NCBI RefSeq assembly: GCF_023023025.1
Contig: NZ_CP095481.1
Coordinates: 6,337,001-6,401,000, forward strand
Origin: Amycolatopsis sp. WQ 127309
GTDB lineage: Bacteria > Actinomycetota > Actinomycetes > Mycobacteriales > Pseudonocardiaceae
DNA length: 64,000 nt
Direction of reading: 5' to 3'
A model generated the notes under the pieces. It was given only the letters and a program-made list of their open reading frames with translations, had not been told where the DNA came from and did no database searches. The translations under genes were made by a program, and so were the position numbers. Below are positions 35,901 to 44,493 of this stretch, in pieces (within the stretch, counting starts at the first letter, position 1; every line of letters starts with the position of its first letter).

Positions 35901-35980
35901 AGCCGGCCCGCTCGCCGGCCTTCTGGGCGGCCCTGACCTGCCTCGACGCCGCCGCGGACGGGCAAACCTGGGTTCGGTAG
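32906..35980 (+). CDS. TPR-CHAT domain caspase-like protease
   Basis: A 1024-residue protein. After a short N-terminus with HGYNCRCVAPHFG, residues about 55-560 are helical repeats of TPR type (e.g. DLATVCYSAGDLRNARQCAE, SHALGALLLLAGDVAQARDQ). The C-terminal ~300 residues are a CHAT domain: VPWGLLALPD, RLVFVGHVSRVRDD with catalytic His861, and VALIGCASASDFG with catalytic Cys918, followed by GAGLVAATVWALPT. Both dyad residues are intact. CHAT proteases are clan CD relatives of caspases and separases, several acting in phage defence or cell death (e.g. the Csx29 protease of Craspase). The TPR part would sense a partner. It is third in a coupled operon with two unknown proteins. Confidence 0.85.
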   Translation: MLAGFPPPLTPPDRPLPPELAGSSSHGYNCRCVAPHFGLDPARYGEVPACSLTEAEYHALLVEAVDVQGVAKRLAAARDVTGAQRQYARMRQLAHRLDRTDLDLAAVSDLATVCYSAGDLRNARQCAEAVLTVFGVITKAIVHFGQYVELRMIEGSREIAERVLISLSTEEGDLPRARELLADQRRRAAFRKAAEPGQFPREQLDPHGADELELRILDVRVQVAAGDPAGARAALEGILAALARIADVDEVREQVVSLQAMARAERARVRQAGGEEEDASADLLRLSARHGSPTAAKFDVQLAETRALDGDFPGAITAIVAARDELASAGLTGDVAEASHALGALLLLAGDVAQARDQFEHAGKLWTANGDTPGARRLDLALARCAAAEGDWPAAKEHAARAQQSARASGEWLECLRADFVTATIGHASGDDPRAALELLLPVALAAQEYRFEFAAPEARTAWASGVAGPATELLMTLLAQLGETRLTAELIERTCAVGAYTEVRSLDLTGTLPTLDPAPAGDSALPDALAEARGRSRPEAVADERLPLAALGAVTSGLPLRLAPPPDLRWSPRQPMELDRWLDLAAERYHLRRPTTETVATWPAAEPGRETFVLRFADAGHTFLSWRTTEDLDTVHTHPVDAGLVETVRGFLAAASPTPHEGESVADAVRRSLADDALGSAAGEQRLARVLALNLLPADLVERLRRASGRRPLLRVQPSPRLADVPWGLLALPDRRPARGTIEEVDSCFVGDDRVLDVADVALLAPAGIPRKPPAADGPPGYLLDPRIPGQSAFGELGSVLGKQSAGSPLIRHLDARLGAGPVHPAAANGLDLVRRTDTDRRLLAELLARPCSRLVFVGHVSRVRDDHGAQTALHLSCAAELPGTAAPIGAHRPFTAADLALSRVDTMPARVALIGCASASDFGLAEPFGVLLAAVAAGAGLVAATVWALPTSAAVPGADPMAELVVAVDTALAGDDPVTELCEWQRTRLARWRERPEPARSPAFWAALTCLDAAADGQTWVR

Positions 35981-36034
35981 CGGCGCGGCCCGCCGAAGCT
36001 GTGCACACACCGCACAGCGAAAGGCAGGGACCCG

Positions 36035-36562
36035 ATGTTCAAGAAGATCCGCGACAAGGTCAACGAGGCCACGCAGCAGGGCGCGGCCCGCGGCGCGCAG
36101 GAGTTCCAGCAGCACGCCGAGCAGTTCCGGCGGGCGGCCGCGGCCCAGGGCTACGACATCACCCCGCAGTTGCCGACGCCGCAGGCGGCCGCGCAGGCGT
36201 TCCGGAGCCTGAACGCCGACCCGGACATGGCCGCGTTCCTGGCGCTGCCGATGGCGGAGCAGCTGCGCCAGCAGCAGGAGCTGCAGGCCTACGGCACCGA
36301 GCTGCGCCGGCTCTACGACACGTGCGAGCCGGCCACCCTGGTCGTCCGCGCGCTGGAGCCGACCGGCCGGACGATCGCCGGACAGGCCCAGTACACCGCC
36401 ACGCTGGAGGTCACCCGCAGCGGCGGCGTCCCGTACCGGACGGTCGCGCAGCTGATCGCACCGCAGGCGACGATCCAGCAGTACGCGCCCGGCACCCGCC
36501 ACGAGGCCCGCGTCGACCCGGCCGACCCGGCGAAGGTCGCCGTGTTCGGCCCGATCGTCTAG
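36035..36562 (+). CDS. Hypothetical protein with C-terminal DUF3592-like beta domain
   Basis: A 175-residue protein. The first half is a polar, glutamine-rich helix (FKKIRDKVNEATQQGAARGA, EFQQHAEQFRRAAAAQGYDI). The second half is a small beta domain: TLVVRALEPTGRTIAGQAQY, ATLEVTRSGGVPYRTVAQL, then PGTRHEARVDPADPAKVAVF, the same strand pattern as the end of the next gene. No signal peptide or membrane helix. It lies 54 bp after the CHAT gene and 9 bp before the DUF3592-like gene, so it probably belongs to the same transcription unit. Function unknown. Confidence 0.7.
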   Translation: MFKKIRDKVNEATQQGAARGAQEFQQHAEQFRRAAAAQGYDITPQLPTPQAAAQAFRSLNADPDMAAFLALPMAEQLRQQQELQAYGTELRRLYDTCEPATLVVRALEPTGRTIAGQAQYTATLEVTRSGGVPYRTVAQLIAPQATIQQYAPGTRHEARVDPADPAKVAVFGPIV

Positions 36563-36571
36563 GGGGCGGGT

Positions 36572-37396
36572 GTGTTCGCACTCGGCCTGCCGGAGAACCC
36601 GCGGCGCACCGGCCGCCGGCTGTGGCTGCTTGGGGTGCCCACGACGCTCGCCTGGGCGGTCGCGGGCTGGTCGGGCGCCCTCGGGCTGCTGGACACGTTC
36701 CGGCTGATGTCGCTGAACCGCGTCGACGCGTGGGGGGCCGACGCGGGCCCGGCGGTGTCCCTGGTGCTGTTCTTCAGCCTCTCGGTCACGGCGGCGTCGT
36801 CCCTCGGCTTCGCGATGCTGTGGAGCGGCGGGGTGTCGCTGGGCCGGATGGGCGCCGGCTTCCGGGCGAGCTCGCTGGCCGCGTCCCTCGGCATCGCGCT
36901 GGGCAGCGGCGTGGCGATCCCGTCGTGGACGCGGCCGGAGGCGGTGGGGCAGCGGCTCCCGTTCCTCGACGGCGCGCCCGAGCCCTGGTCGGACGTCGAC
37001 TGGGTCGTCTACTACGAGCCGTACCTGGTGCCGGCCGTGGCCGGGCTCGTCGCGCTGGTGATGGTCGTGGTCCTGCTGCGGGCGTTCCTCACCACGGCGG
37101 AGGCGGACGACCGCGCGCAGGCCCTGGCCCAGCGCGGCCGCCTGGTGACCGGGCAGGTCACGCACGTCGAGTTCACCAACGTCTGGATCATGGGCAACCC
37201 GCGCTTCACGGTCCACGTCCGCTTCCCGGCGGAGACGGGCGAGCGCACGGTGGTGACGACGATGGTCACCCCGGTCATGCAGTCCCCGGCCCGCGGCACC
37301 AAGGTCCGGGTCCGCTACGACCCGCAGGACCCGGGCGCGGTAGTGGTGGAACCCGACCCGGACGACCACGCGATCCGCTATCCGCCGTTTTTGTAA
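36572..37396 (+). CDS. Membrane protein with DUF3592-like C-terminal domain
   Basis: A 274-residue protein with about four transmembrane segments (LWLLGVPTTLAWAVAGWSGA, AVSLVLFFSLSVTAASSLGF, SSLAASLGIALGSGVAIP, LVPAVAGLVALVMVVVLLRA). Residues about 185-270 form a soluble beta domain: GRLVTGQVTHVEFTNVWIMG, FTVHVRFPAETGERTVVTTM, GTKVRVRYDPQDPGAVVVEP, the DUF3592 pattern of polar strands ending in 'V.YDP..P'. Function unknown. GTG 36572 follows an AGGGGGCGGG ribosome site and lies 9 bp after a gene with a related beta domain, suggesting the two proteins share a ligand or interact at the membrane. Confidence 0.7.
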   Translation: MFALGLPENPRRTGRRLWLLGVPTTLAWAVAGWSGALGLLDTFRLMSLNRVDAWGADAGPAVSLVLFFSLSVTAASSLGFAMLWSGGVSLGRMGAGFRASSLAASLGIALGSGVAIPSWTRPEAVGQRLPFLDGAPEPWSDVDWVVYYEPYLVPAVAGLVALVMVVVLLRAFLTTAEADDRAQALAQRGRLVTGQVTHVEFTNVWIMGNPRFTVHVRFPAETGERTVVTTMVTPVMQSPARGTKVRVRYDPQDPGAVVVEPDPDDHAIRYPPFL

Positions 37397-37632
37397 CGCC
37401 GGATTCGGGGCCGGCGACTCCGGCATTGAGCGGTTGCGCGCACTACTACGACCCGTAGCACCATCGGCGCGGAATGTGACACCGCCGCGGAGGGGTGATC
37501 GCATGAGCGCCTGGACGGATTCGTCCCCCGGTCGGCGTAACCTGGGAAGCGGTTCGAGCTTTTCTCCAGGGCGTTGTGTCATCGTTCCCGCAGAGGAATC
37601 CCGTACGCGGCGCGAAAGGGTGTGCTGACGCC

Positions 37633-37797
37633 ATGAGCACGGATGCAGCGGCCTGCGCGCCGGAAGCCTCGCCGACGTCGAGCCCGGGTGAACCGATCAT
37701 CGGCCAGTCGCCGCGGCGCAAGGTCGGGAGTTCCGTCTACGTGACCGTGCCCGGCCCGGTGCCGGTGATCAAGGCCAAGCCGCACAAGAAGAAGTAG
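37633..37797 (+). CDS. Small basic protein (54 residues) tail-to-tail with the SIR2 gene
   Basis: A 54-residue protein, MSTDAAACAPEASPTSSPGE at the start, basic at the end (VTVPGPVPVIKAKPHKKK). It has no membrane segment and no known domain. AAAGGG lies about 13 bases before ATG 37633, a weak ribosome site. It ends 3 bp before the convergent SIR2-domain gene. GC-rich third positions support coding. It could be a stand-alone small protein; a role with the SIR2 protein is only suggested by adjacency. Confidence 0.5.
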   Translation: MSTDAAACAPEASPTSSPGEPIIGQSPRRKVGSSVYVTVPGPVPVIKAKPHKKK

Positions 37798-37800
37798 CGC

Positions 37801-39480
37801 TCAGCCGAGGTCCATGGCGTGCTCCGCGGCCCGCTGGAGGCTGACGAGCAGATGGTTGTAGCGCTCGGAATCCAGTTTGCTGATCAGTGACAGGTGCTCG
37901 GGCGGCACTTCTTCGCCGTTGGCCTTGATGACGTAGGTCGAATTCAACGTGATCGCGCCGACCGAGAGGATGTCCGCGGCGTCGGGCCCGATCATTTTCT
38001 CGCTCCCGGTTCCCGAAACGAGAATGGGTGCCGCGAGAATGCCGCGCCAGATCTGCGCGATCGGTGACGGGCTGAGGTTGGCCGCCTGGAGGTTTCCGGT
38101 GAACACCGCCTGGGCCGCGGCGAAGTCGGAACCCCGGTCGATGGTCACGTGGTGCCGCAGCGACCATTCTTCGCGGTGCGTGTAGACGGAGGTGCCGACG
38201 AGGTTGATGGTGTAGCGGCGCCGGCCGTTCTCCTGCAGCCGGCTGCGCAGCCACAGGAAGAGCCCGAAGTTCTCGCCCGCGTTGCCGCCGAGGACGTGGT
38301 CGTCGTACTCGAGGGAGAGCTTTTCGAGGACGTCCAGCGGGCCGCCGGGGATGCTGAGGGCGTCGTGCAGTTTCGTGGTCAGGTCCTCCGCGGCCTGACC
38401 GGCCGGGATCTCGGCGTCCGGCTCGCAGCCGACGGCCGTGTAGCAGTCGTCCAGGGCCTTGGCGAAGCGCCGGTTGTAGACCAGGGAGTCCTCGACCTCG
38501 TCCTCCGGCCGGTACCGCTCGGGCTCCACGACGGCGAGGGCGAGGTCGGAGATCGCCTGGTTGAGCTGCGAGTACGACTTCAGGAAGATGGGTTTGAGGC
38601 CCAGCGTCTGCTCGAGGTAGCGAGCGGAGTTGATGGCGTAGGCCGCGGCGCGGGTCGGGGAGACGTTCTTCACCGCCGGCGGCACGACGAGGGAGAACCG
38701 CAGCGAATTCGTGGGCGCGCTTCCGTAGAGCGGGCCCACGAGGTTCGGGTCGGACATGCTCAACCCGATGAAGATCGTGCAGGAGTCCTTGATCGAATCG
38801 GTGAGGATCGCCCGGACTTCCGCGCCGTACTTGAGGAACTGGGATTCGGTGAGGATGATCGGTTCTTCGGGGTTGCGCGCCTGCCGGACCAGGCCGTGCA
38901 GGTGCAGCACGCCGATGTGGCCGGCTTTCTTGTTCCACGCCGCCCAGTCCTTCTTGCCGCCGGGCCGGATCGAGAACGCTTTGACGTCGGCTTCGGCGAA
39001 ATAGGCCAGGAGCGCTTCTTCGAGGATGATGTCGAAGTTCGTGGTGAGCAGGCGGCAGTCGGTGCGCCGGGTGTAGGCCAGCCGGGCGATCGACTGCGCC
39101 AGCAGCCCGGGGGTCACCCGCAGGTCCCGCTGGTAGAGCGCGTCCCGGATCACCTCGTGGTCCTGGATGTTGCGGTTCGCGTCCTTGATGAGCTGCAGCA
39201 CGATCTCGGCCTTGCGCATCAGGTCGGACCGGTCGGCCAGCGCGATCGTGCGGATGTCCTCGTCGTCGATCGCTTCGGTCATCTTCGCGATCAGCGAAGG
39301 CCAGGAGGGCAGGCTCGAGTTCATCGAGACGCCCGCGCCGACCACGATGGTCAGCGGGCGGGTGCGGTCGCGCACCGCTTCGAACAGCTCGGTGAGGTAC
39401 GGCTGCGTTTCGAAAGAAAACGTGTCCCCTTTGTCGAACGCGCTGGCGTCGACGATTTTGGACCGGAATCTCTCTGGCAT
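37801..39480 (-). CDS. SIR2-domain NADase-like protein, candidate antiphage effector
   Basis: A 559-residue protein. An N-terminal SIR2 domain spans about residues 38-270: LTIVVGAGVSMNSSLPSWPS (NAD-binding GAGVS at 48-52), LLTTNFDIILEEAL (TTNFD at 146-150), the catalytic HLHG (His195), and FIGLSMSDPNLVGPL. These are the marks of defence-type SIR2 proteins that destroy NAD+ on infection (ThsA, DSR, SIR2-APAZ), not of protein deacetylases: the zinc Cys cluster is missing. The C-terminal ~280 residues (from PEDEVEDSLVYNRRFAKALD) are unrecognised and may be the sensor. ATG 39480 is chosen at MPERFRSK. Monocistronic, convergent with the 54-residue gene. Confidence 0.8.
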   Translation of the reverse strand: MPERFRSKIVDASAFDKGDTFSFETQPYLTELFEAVRDRTRPLTIVVGAGVSMNSSLPSWPSLIAKMTEAIDDEDIRTIALADRSDLMRKAEIVLQLIKDANRNIQDHEVIRDALYQRDLRVTPGLLAQSIARLAYTRRTDCRLLTTNFDIILEEALLAYFAEADVKAFSIRPGGKKDWAAWNKKAGHIGVLHLHGLVRQARNPEEPIILTESQFLKYGAEVRAILTDSIKDSCTIFIGLSMSDPNLVGPLYGSAPTNSLRFSLVVPPAVKNVSPTRAAAYAINSARYLEQTLGLKPIFLKSYSQLNQAISDLALAVVEPERYRPEDEVEDSLVYNRRFAKALDDCYTAVGCEPDAEIPAGQAAEDLTTKLHDALSIPGGPLDVLEKLSLEYDDHVLGGNAGENFGLFLWLRSRLQENGRRRYTINLVGTSVYTHREEWSLRHHVTIDRGSDFAAAQAVFTGNLQAANLSPSPIAQIWRGILAAPILVSGTGSEKMIGPDAADILSVGAITLNSTYVIKANGEEVPPEHLSLISKLDSERYNHLLVSLQRAAEHAMDLG

Positions 39481-39648
39481 GCATGACCTCGTGCGTTCCG
39501 CGGTGACCGTGGTGTCATCTTGGCACCCGTGCTCCGGCACGGTCGGGTGCGGCACCGAATTTGTTACGCGGCCCGAAGAGATCACGCTGATGGCCGAGTG
39601 GTCGTCACTCGGAGTTCGCGGAATGTGTCAGTCTTTTGTCAATAACGG

Positions 39649-40524
39649 CTACTGCGAATACGGCAGGTCGGCGCGGATGAGTTCCGCCTTCGCCATCGTA
39701 TCGTTGAGGTAGGCCGGCAGGGGACGGCGGAAGCGGGTGGCGAGCGCGTCGGCGATGTCGGTGGTGACGCGCCAGCCCTGGCCGTCCAGCCAGGCCGCCG
39801 GGTCGCGGCGCGGCTCGGTGTTGAGCAGGCCCGCCATGCTGATGCCCAGGCGTTCGGCGGCCTGCATCGCCTCCATGCTCCGGTTCATGCCCTCGACGTC
39901 GCCGCCCGGGACCTGCTCGACGCCGAACCGGCTGCCCGGCGCGGAACGGGCGTGGACCACCTCGAACAGCTCCTCCTCGGCCCGCGCGGGCAGGTACGGC
40001 AGGAGTCCCTCGGCGAGCCAGACCGTCGGGCGGGTGCGGTCGAAGCCCGCCTGCTCCAGCGCGGCCGGCCAGTCGTGGCGCAGGTCCGCCGCGACCGGGT
40101 GGCGGTGGCAGTGAGGCAGCGCGCCGAGGTCGTCGAGGACCTGCTGCTTGAACGCCAGGACCCGCGGCTGGTCGACTTCGAAGACGTCGCGGCCGTCGAG
40201 GTCCAGGCGGTAGGCGCGGGCGTCGAGGCCGGCGGCGAGGATGACCACCTGCGGGGCGTCGGACGTGACGACCACTTCGTCGAAGAAGCGGGAGCGCAGG
40301 CCCATGTAGACGGCCATCGAGCTCCACATCTCGTCGCCGTCCACGTCGGCCGGGCCGGTCGGCAGGGGCTTGGGCGGGTTCGCCGCGCGGACGAACTCGG
40401 CCGCGAACGGGTCGTCGACGAGGCCGCCGGCCGAACCCGTCGCGATCGCCCGCGCGGACGCGACCGCGAGCGCGGTCAGGCCGACGCTGGTGACGATGTC
40501 CCACTGCTGGTGCGTCCCGCTCAT
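39649..40524 (-). CDS. TIGR00027-family SAM-dependent methyltransferase
   Basis: A 291-residue member of the actinomycete leucine-carboxyl-methyltransferase-like family. Typical marks: SVGLTALAVASARAIATGSA, VDDPFAAEFVRAA, VVILAAGLDARAYRLD (SAM motif I), VFEVDQPRVLAFKQQVLDDL (acidic residue binding the SAM ribose), and TVWLAEGLLPYLPARAEEEL. It transfers a methyl group, likely to a carboxylate or hydroxyl of an unknown, possibly secondary, metabolite. Its ATG faces a 609-bp gene-free region. The gene stands alone, between the SIR2 gene and the conservon. Confidence 0.9.
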   Translation of the reverse strand: MSGTHQQWDIVTSVGLTALAVASARAIATGSAGGLVDDPFAAEFVRAANPPKPLPTGPADVDGDEMWSSMAVYMGLRSRFFDEVVVTSDAPQVVILAAGLDARAYRLDLDGRDVFEVDQPRVLAFKQQVLDDLGALPHCHRHPVAADLRHDWPAALEQAGFDRTRPTVWLAEGLLPYLPARAEEELFEVVHARSAPGSRFGVEQVPGGDVEGMNRSMEAMQAAERLGISMAGLLNTEPRRDPAAWLDGQGWRVTTDIADALATRFRRPLPAYLNDTMAKAELIRADLPYSQ

Positions 40525-41133
40525 CCGTGACCCTCCCGAAGATCGCTGCGTCCCTCCAGCATGACACTGCGCGACCGATCGGGTGCGTGCCGTGAGTGGT
40601 TTGCCCGGAATCAGGGTGTGTGGTGTGCGTCACGGGCTGTGATGTTCGAGAGTGTGCGACGCACTCGCGGTGCGTGCCGGAAATTAATAACGAACAATGC
40701 TCGGTGCTCTTTGTCAAATTGTGCCGATGTCGCGACTGTGTAACGGTTGTGGGTAATTCTGCCGACGCCGGAAAAGATCCCTTCGGGCACATCGTGAGCC
40801 AGCCTAAGTAAGGCGCGGAGCTGCGCGAACCTGCTTGTACGGTGTGCAAGGCGGAGTCGGCGGGACACGATGCGTGATATGTGCGGGCGTGTCGGAAAGA
40901 ATTCGCGCCGAGCTGTCGAAAATGTCGGTGTCGGGCTTGACAGGGGCGTCGGAGTTGATGTTCTCTGCAACCCGGCTCGGTCACGCCACGTCAATGGGAA
41001 AGCCGCAATTTCACCGGTTCGGGTGCCGGTGTCCAAGATCGTTCGAGACGGTGCGTGATCGGCCCTGGGGTGATCTCGTCCTGTCCGGGTTCGACGTCAG
41101 CCGCGCGTCGGCTGGGAATCGAGCGGTTCCACC
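40525..41133. other. Gene-free region upstream of the conservon
   Basis: No ORF with actinomycete codon bias is present. GC drops markedly between about 40610 and 41050 (e.g. GAAATTAATAACGAACAATG near 40680). It must contain the promoters of the methyltransferase (minus) and of the conservon (plus). A cysteine-rich open frame at 40596-40811 has non-coding third positions (see rejected list). Confidence 0.5.
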
Positions 41134-43563
41134 ATGCTTGAACGAGGGTCCACGCCACGCCGGCCGGCCGACGCCCCGTGGTGGCCGGCGCACTGGAGCG
41201 TCCGCACCAAGATCAGCGTCGTCCTGCTGCTGCCCGTCCTGGTCGCCGTCGCGCTGGCGGTGGTCCGGATCCAGGGTGAGCTCGACCGGGCCACCACGCT
41301 CAGCGCGGCGCGCGACCGGCTGCCGGTCCTGCACGACACGATCGACCTGACGGCGTCGCTGAGCCAGGAGATGGTCGCCGCCGTCGCGGTACCGGGCGGG
41401 GCGCCCAACACGCTGACCACCGCGGTGGACGCGAAAGTGGCCGCCATCCAGCGTGAAACCGGTTTCGCGCCGCTGCCCGCGGACACCGGCCGCTCGCTGA
41501 ACACCGCGCTCGGCAAGCTCGCCGGGATCCGCGCCGCCGGCGCCGCGAACGGTGACGTGCGCACCAAGGCCGCGGGGTACAACGACATCATCGCCTCGCT
41601 CGGCGACCTCGTGCCCGCCCTCGTCCCGGCCGACGTCGGCAGCGACACCGCCGTCGCCGCGGACACCGCCCGGCTGCTGGTGCACCTGCGGGCCGAGCTG
41701 GCGACCGAGGAGACGTACGTGCGGGCGGCGCAGGCCAGCCCGGACGACGCGACCCTGCGCCCGGCGGCCGTGCTGACCGCCGCCGAGCAGACGGTGCTCG
41801 GCGAGCAGGCCGGCCGTCAGCTGACCGGCGCCCTGCGGACCCGGTTCACCGCCGCGACCAGCCCCGCCGCGAACCGGCTCGGCACGCTGCAGGACCCCGA
41901 GAGCACCGGGACGGCGGCCCTGTCGTCCTTCCTCCCGTCCATCACCGCGGAAGTCCCCGGGGTGACCGGCGTGCTGAACGACGTCGCGACGCAGCTGGCC
42001 GACAACGTGTCGTCGGCGGCCGACCGCGCCCGCGCCGACTCCCTGCGCGACACGGCGCTGGTCCTGGGCGCACTGCTCGCCGCGCTCGCCGTCGCCCTGC
42101 TGGTCGTGCGGTCACTCGTCGGGCCGGTGCGCCGGCTGCGCGCGGCGGCCCTGCACGCCGCCCACGAGCAGCTGCCGGAGACCGTCCGGCAGGTCCGCGA
42201 CGGCAAGGAGGTCGACTGGCGCGCCGTGCCGGCCGTGCCGGTCCAGACCGAGGAGGAGATCGGGCAGCTGGCCCGCGCCTTCGACGACATGCACCGCCAG
42301 GCCGTCCGCCTCGCCGTCGAGCAGGCCGAGCTGCGCAAGCAGGTCAGCGAGATGTTCATGACGCTGTCGCGGCGCAGCCAGTCGCTGGTCGAGCAGCAGC
42401 TGTCGATCATCGAAGACCTCGAGTCGGGGGAGCAGAACCCGGCCCGCCTCGAAGAGCTGTTCCGGATCGACCACATCGCCACCCGGCTGCGCCGCAACGG
42501 CGAGAACCTGCACGTGCTCGCCGGTGGCCGGCCGGTCCGCCAGGGCCGCGAGCCGGTGCCCACGCGCGACCTGCTGCGGGCCGCGACGTCCGAGGTCAAG
42601 GACTACCGGCGGGTGGCGATGGGCAACGCGCCGCGCAGCTCGGTGCAGCCCGAGGCGGCCGCGGACGTGGTGCACATCCTCGCCGAGCTGCTGGAGAACG
42701 CGACGCGGTTCTCGCCGCCGGAGCACAAGGTGGCGCTGACCGCCGACCGCGGCGCCGACGGCGGCCTGCTCATCGAGGTCGTCGACCAGGGCCTGGGCAT
42801 GACGCCGCAGGAGATCACGTCGGTCAACGAGCGGCTCGCCGCCGCGGGGTCCGTCGGTCCCGAGACGACGCGGCGGATGGGCCTGTTCGTGGTCGGCCGG
42901 CTCGCCTCGCTGCACGGCGTCACGGTGCGGCTGCGCCCGACCGGCCCGAGCGGCCGGCACCGGGGCGTCACCGCCAGCGTGCACGTGCCGGGCGCGCTGA
43001 TCCTCGCCGACCTGGCCCGGCCGATCGGCGCCGGCAGGCAGGCGGAGCCGGTCATGCGCCGCAACGGGTCCTCCCGGCCGGTCCTGGTGCCGCCGCAGGC
43101 GCCGACGCCGATCTTCGAACAGGTCGTCACGAGCTGGTTCACCGAGCCGATCGAACCCCTGCCCGGCCTGCCGGCCGCCCCGGTACCGCCGCCGGCCCCC
43201 GCTGCTCCCGCCCCGGCGCCCGCGCCGCCCCCGGCGGCCGTGACGCCGAAACCGAAGCCGAAACCGGCCGCGGAGTGGGCGACCCCGGCGGCGGAGCACG
43301 CGCGGCACGCCGCGGAAGAAGCTCTCGAACCGGCGGCGGCGCCGAAGCTGACCGACGCCGGGTTGCCGACCCGGCGGCCCGGCGCGCAGCTCGCGCCCGG
43401 CGCGGTCGTCCCGCGGGTGCGTGAAGATCCCGGCGGCGGGTTCCGGGACGCCTCCGCCGTCCGGAACAGCCTGTCCCGGCACTACCAGGGAATGCGCGCG
43501 GCGCGACAGCAGACCGCGACACGCGCCGAAGAATCCGGAAAGGACGAAGTGGATCCGCGATGA
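41134..43563 (+). CDS. cvnA: Conservon sensor histidine kinase-like protein (CvnA class)
   Basis: An 809-residue membrane protein. TM1 is at about residues 25-45 ([19 protein letters not shown]), a ~260-residue nitrate-sensor-like extracellular domain follows, TM2 lies near 310-328 ([19 protein letters not shown]), then a HAMP region ([19 protein letters not shown]) and an HATPase domain ([33 protein letters not shown]). The phospho-acceptor His of classical kinases is not evident, as usual in CvnA proteins. A proline/alanine-rich tail follows ([19 protein letters not shown]). In Streptomyces such proteins scaffold a GPCR-like complex with roadblock, DUF742 and GTPase partners. The next gene overlaps by 4 bp. 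Confidence 0.88.
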   Translation: MLERGSTPRRPADAPWWPAHWSVRTKISVVLLLPVLVAVALAVVRIQGELDRATTLSAARDRLPVLHDTIDLTASLSQEMVAAVAVPGGAPNTLTTAVDAKVAAIQRETGFAPLPADTGRSLNTALGKLAGIRAAGAANGDVRTKAAGYNDIIASLGDLVPALVPADVGSDTAVAADTARLLVHLRAELATEETYVRAAQASPDDATLRPAAVLTAAEQTVLGEQAGRQLTGALRTRFTAATSPAANRLGTLQDPESTGTAALSSFLPSITAEVPGVTGVLNDVATQLADNVSSAADRARADSLRDTALVLGALLAALAVALLVVRSLVGPVRRLRAAALHAAHEQLPETVRQVRDGKEVDWRAVPAVPVQTEEEIGQLARAFDDMHRQAVRLAVEQAELRKQVSEMFMTLSRRSQSLVEQQLSIIEDLESGEQNPARLEELFRIDHIATRLRRNGENLHVLAGGRPVRQGREPVPTRDLLRAATSEVKDYRRVAMGNAPRSSVQPEAAADVVHILAELLENATRFSPPEHKVALTADRGADGGLLIEVVDQGLGMTPQEITSVNERLAAAGSVGPETTRRMGLFVVGRLASLHGVTVRLRPTGPSGRHRGVTASVHVPGALILADLARPIGAGRQAEPVMRRNGSSRPVLVPPQAPTPIFEQVVTSWFTEPIEPLPGLPAAPVPPPAPAAPAPAPAPPPAAVTPKPKPKPAAEWATPAAEHARHAAEEALEPAAAPKLTDAGLPTRRPGAQLAPGAVVPRVREDPGGGFRDASAVRNSLSRHYQGMRAARQQTATRAEESGKDEVDPR

Positions 43564-44075
43564 CGGAACTGCCCGAGGTTCACCAGCGGCGCGCCCCCGG
43601 CGCCGAGGCCGCGAGCCGCACGTTGAGCGGCACCCTGGGGGTGTTCCCCGGTTCGCCGCCGCCACCCGAGCGCACGGCCACGCTGAACTGGCTGGTCAAC
43701 GGGTTCGTGCAGGACGTCTCGGGCGTGGCGCACGCCGTGCTGGTGTCCGCCGACGGACTGCTCGTCGCGGCCGACGAGACGCTGCCGCGCGAACGGGCGG
43801 ACCAGCTGGCGGCCATCGCGGCCGGGTTGCACAGCCTGTCGCTCGGCACCGCGGAGCTGTTCACGGCGGGCCGGGTGGTGCAGTCGGTCATCGAGATGGA
43901 GCAGGGGTTCCTGCTGCTGATGAGCGTCGGCGACGGCTCCAACCTGGTCGTGCTGGCCACGACCAGCTGTGACATCGGGCTCGTCGGTTACGAGATGACG
44001 ATGCTGGTCGAGCGGGTCGGGCAGAAGGTGGACGTGCCCGCGCGTGAGATGCCGGTGGCTCAGGACCGCCTGTGA
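43560..44075 (+). CDS. cvnB: Roadblock/LC7-domain conservon protein (CvnB class)
   Basis: A 171-residue protein. A ~38-residue disordered N-terminus is followed by the roadblock/LC7 domain: [48 protein letters not shown]-type strand ([20 protein letters not shown]). Roadblock proteins regulate small GTPases and bind the sensor's C-terminal region in conservons. ATG 43560 overlaps the sensor's stop codon (ATGA), and the DUF742 gene start overlaps its own stop, so the three are translationally coupled. Confidence 0.9.
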   Translation: MTELPEVHQRRAPGAEAASRTLSGTLGVFPGSPPPPERTATLNWLVNGFVQDVSGVAHAVLVSADGLLVAADETLPRERADQLAAIAAGLHSLSLGTAELFTAGRVVQSVIEMEQGFLLLMSVGDGSNLVVLATTSCDIGLVGYEMTMLVERVGQKVDVPAREMPVAQDRL

Positions 44076-44461
44076 CGGAGTACCCGCCGTTCGGCCCGGC
44101 CGGAGAGGAGCCGCGCCACGCCCCGTCGCTCGCGCGGCCCTACTCCTGGACCGAGGGCCGGACGGCGCCGGTGGTCGAGATCGCCGTCGAGGCACTCGTG
44201 GAGACGACGGCCGCCGGCCGGACCGAGGCCTACCACTCGACGAGTGCGCTGGCCCAGGTCATGGAGCTGTGCGCCCGCCCCCGGTCGCTGATGGAGATCG
44301 CCGCGCTGCTGGTGCTGCCGCTCGGCGTGGTCCGCGTGCTCGTCGCGGACCTGATGGAGGACGGCCTGGTCATCGTCCGCGACACCCTTTCGGACACGTC
44401 GTCCTGGGGCGAGCGCCACGACCTGATGGAACGCGTGCTGCACGGCTTGAAGGATCTTTGA
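44072..44461 (+). CDS. cvnC: DUF742 conservon protein (CvnC class)
   Basis: A 129-residue DUF742 protein: [15 protein letters not shown] near the N-terminus, the helix [20 protein letters not shown] and the winged-helix-like [23 protein letters not shown]742 proteins are always found between the roadblock protein and the GTPase of conservons; their biochemical role is open. The start is GTG 44072, overlapping the previous stop by 4 bp. The expected GTPase (CvnD) gene does not follow; an MHYT-domain gene does, after 32 bp. Confidence 0.9.
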   Translation: MTEYPPFGPAGEEPRHAPSLARPYSWTEGRTAPVVEIAVEALVETTAAGRTEAYHSTSALAQVMELCARPRSLMEIAALLVLPLGVVRVLVADLMEDGLVIVRDTLSDTSSWGERHDLMERVLHGLKDL

Positions 44462-44493
44462 CCCCGGCCGTGCCCCGGAGGAAGGACTGACCC

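Noticed and set aside
33401..37582. 1393-residue minus-strand open frame
   Set aside because: It is the reverse-frame shadow of the CHAT protein and the two following genes; composition is Arg/Gly/Pro-rich and no domain is visible.
40596..40811. Cysteine-rich 71-residue open frame ahead of the conservon
   Set aside because: Third codon positions show no GC bias and the stretch is simply TGT/TGC/GTG-rich; it lies where promoters are expected.
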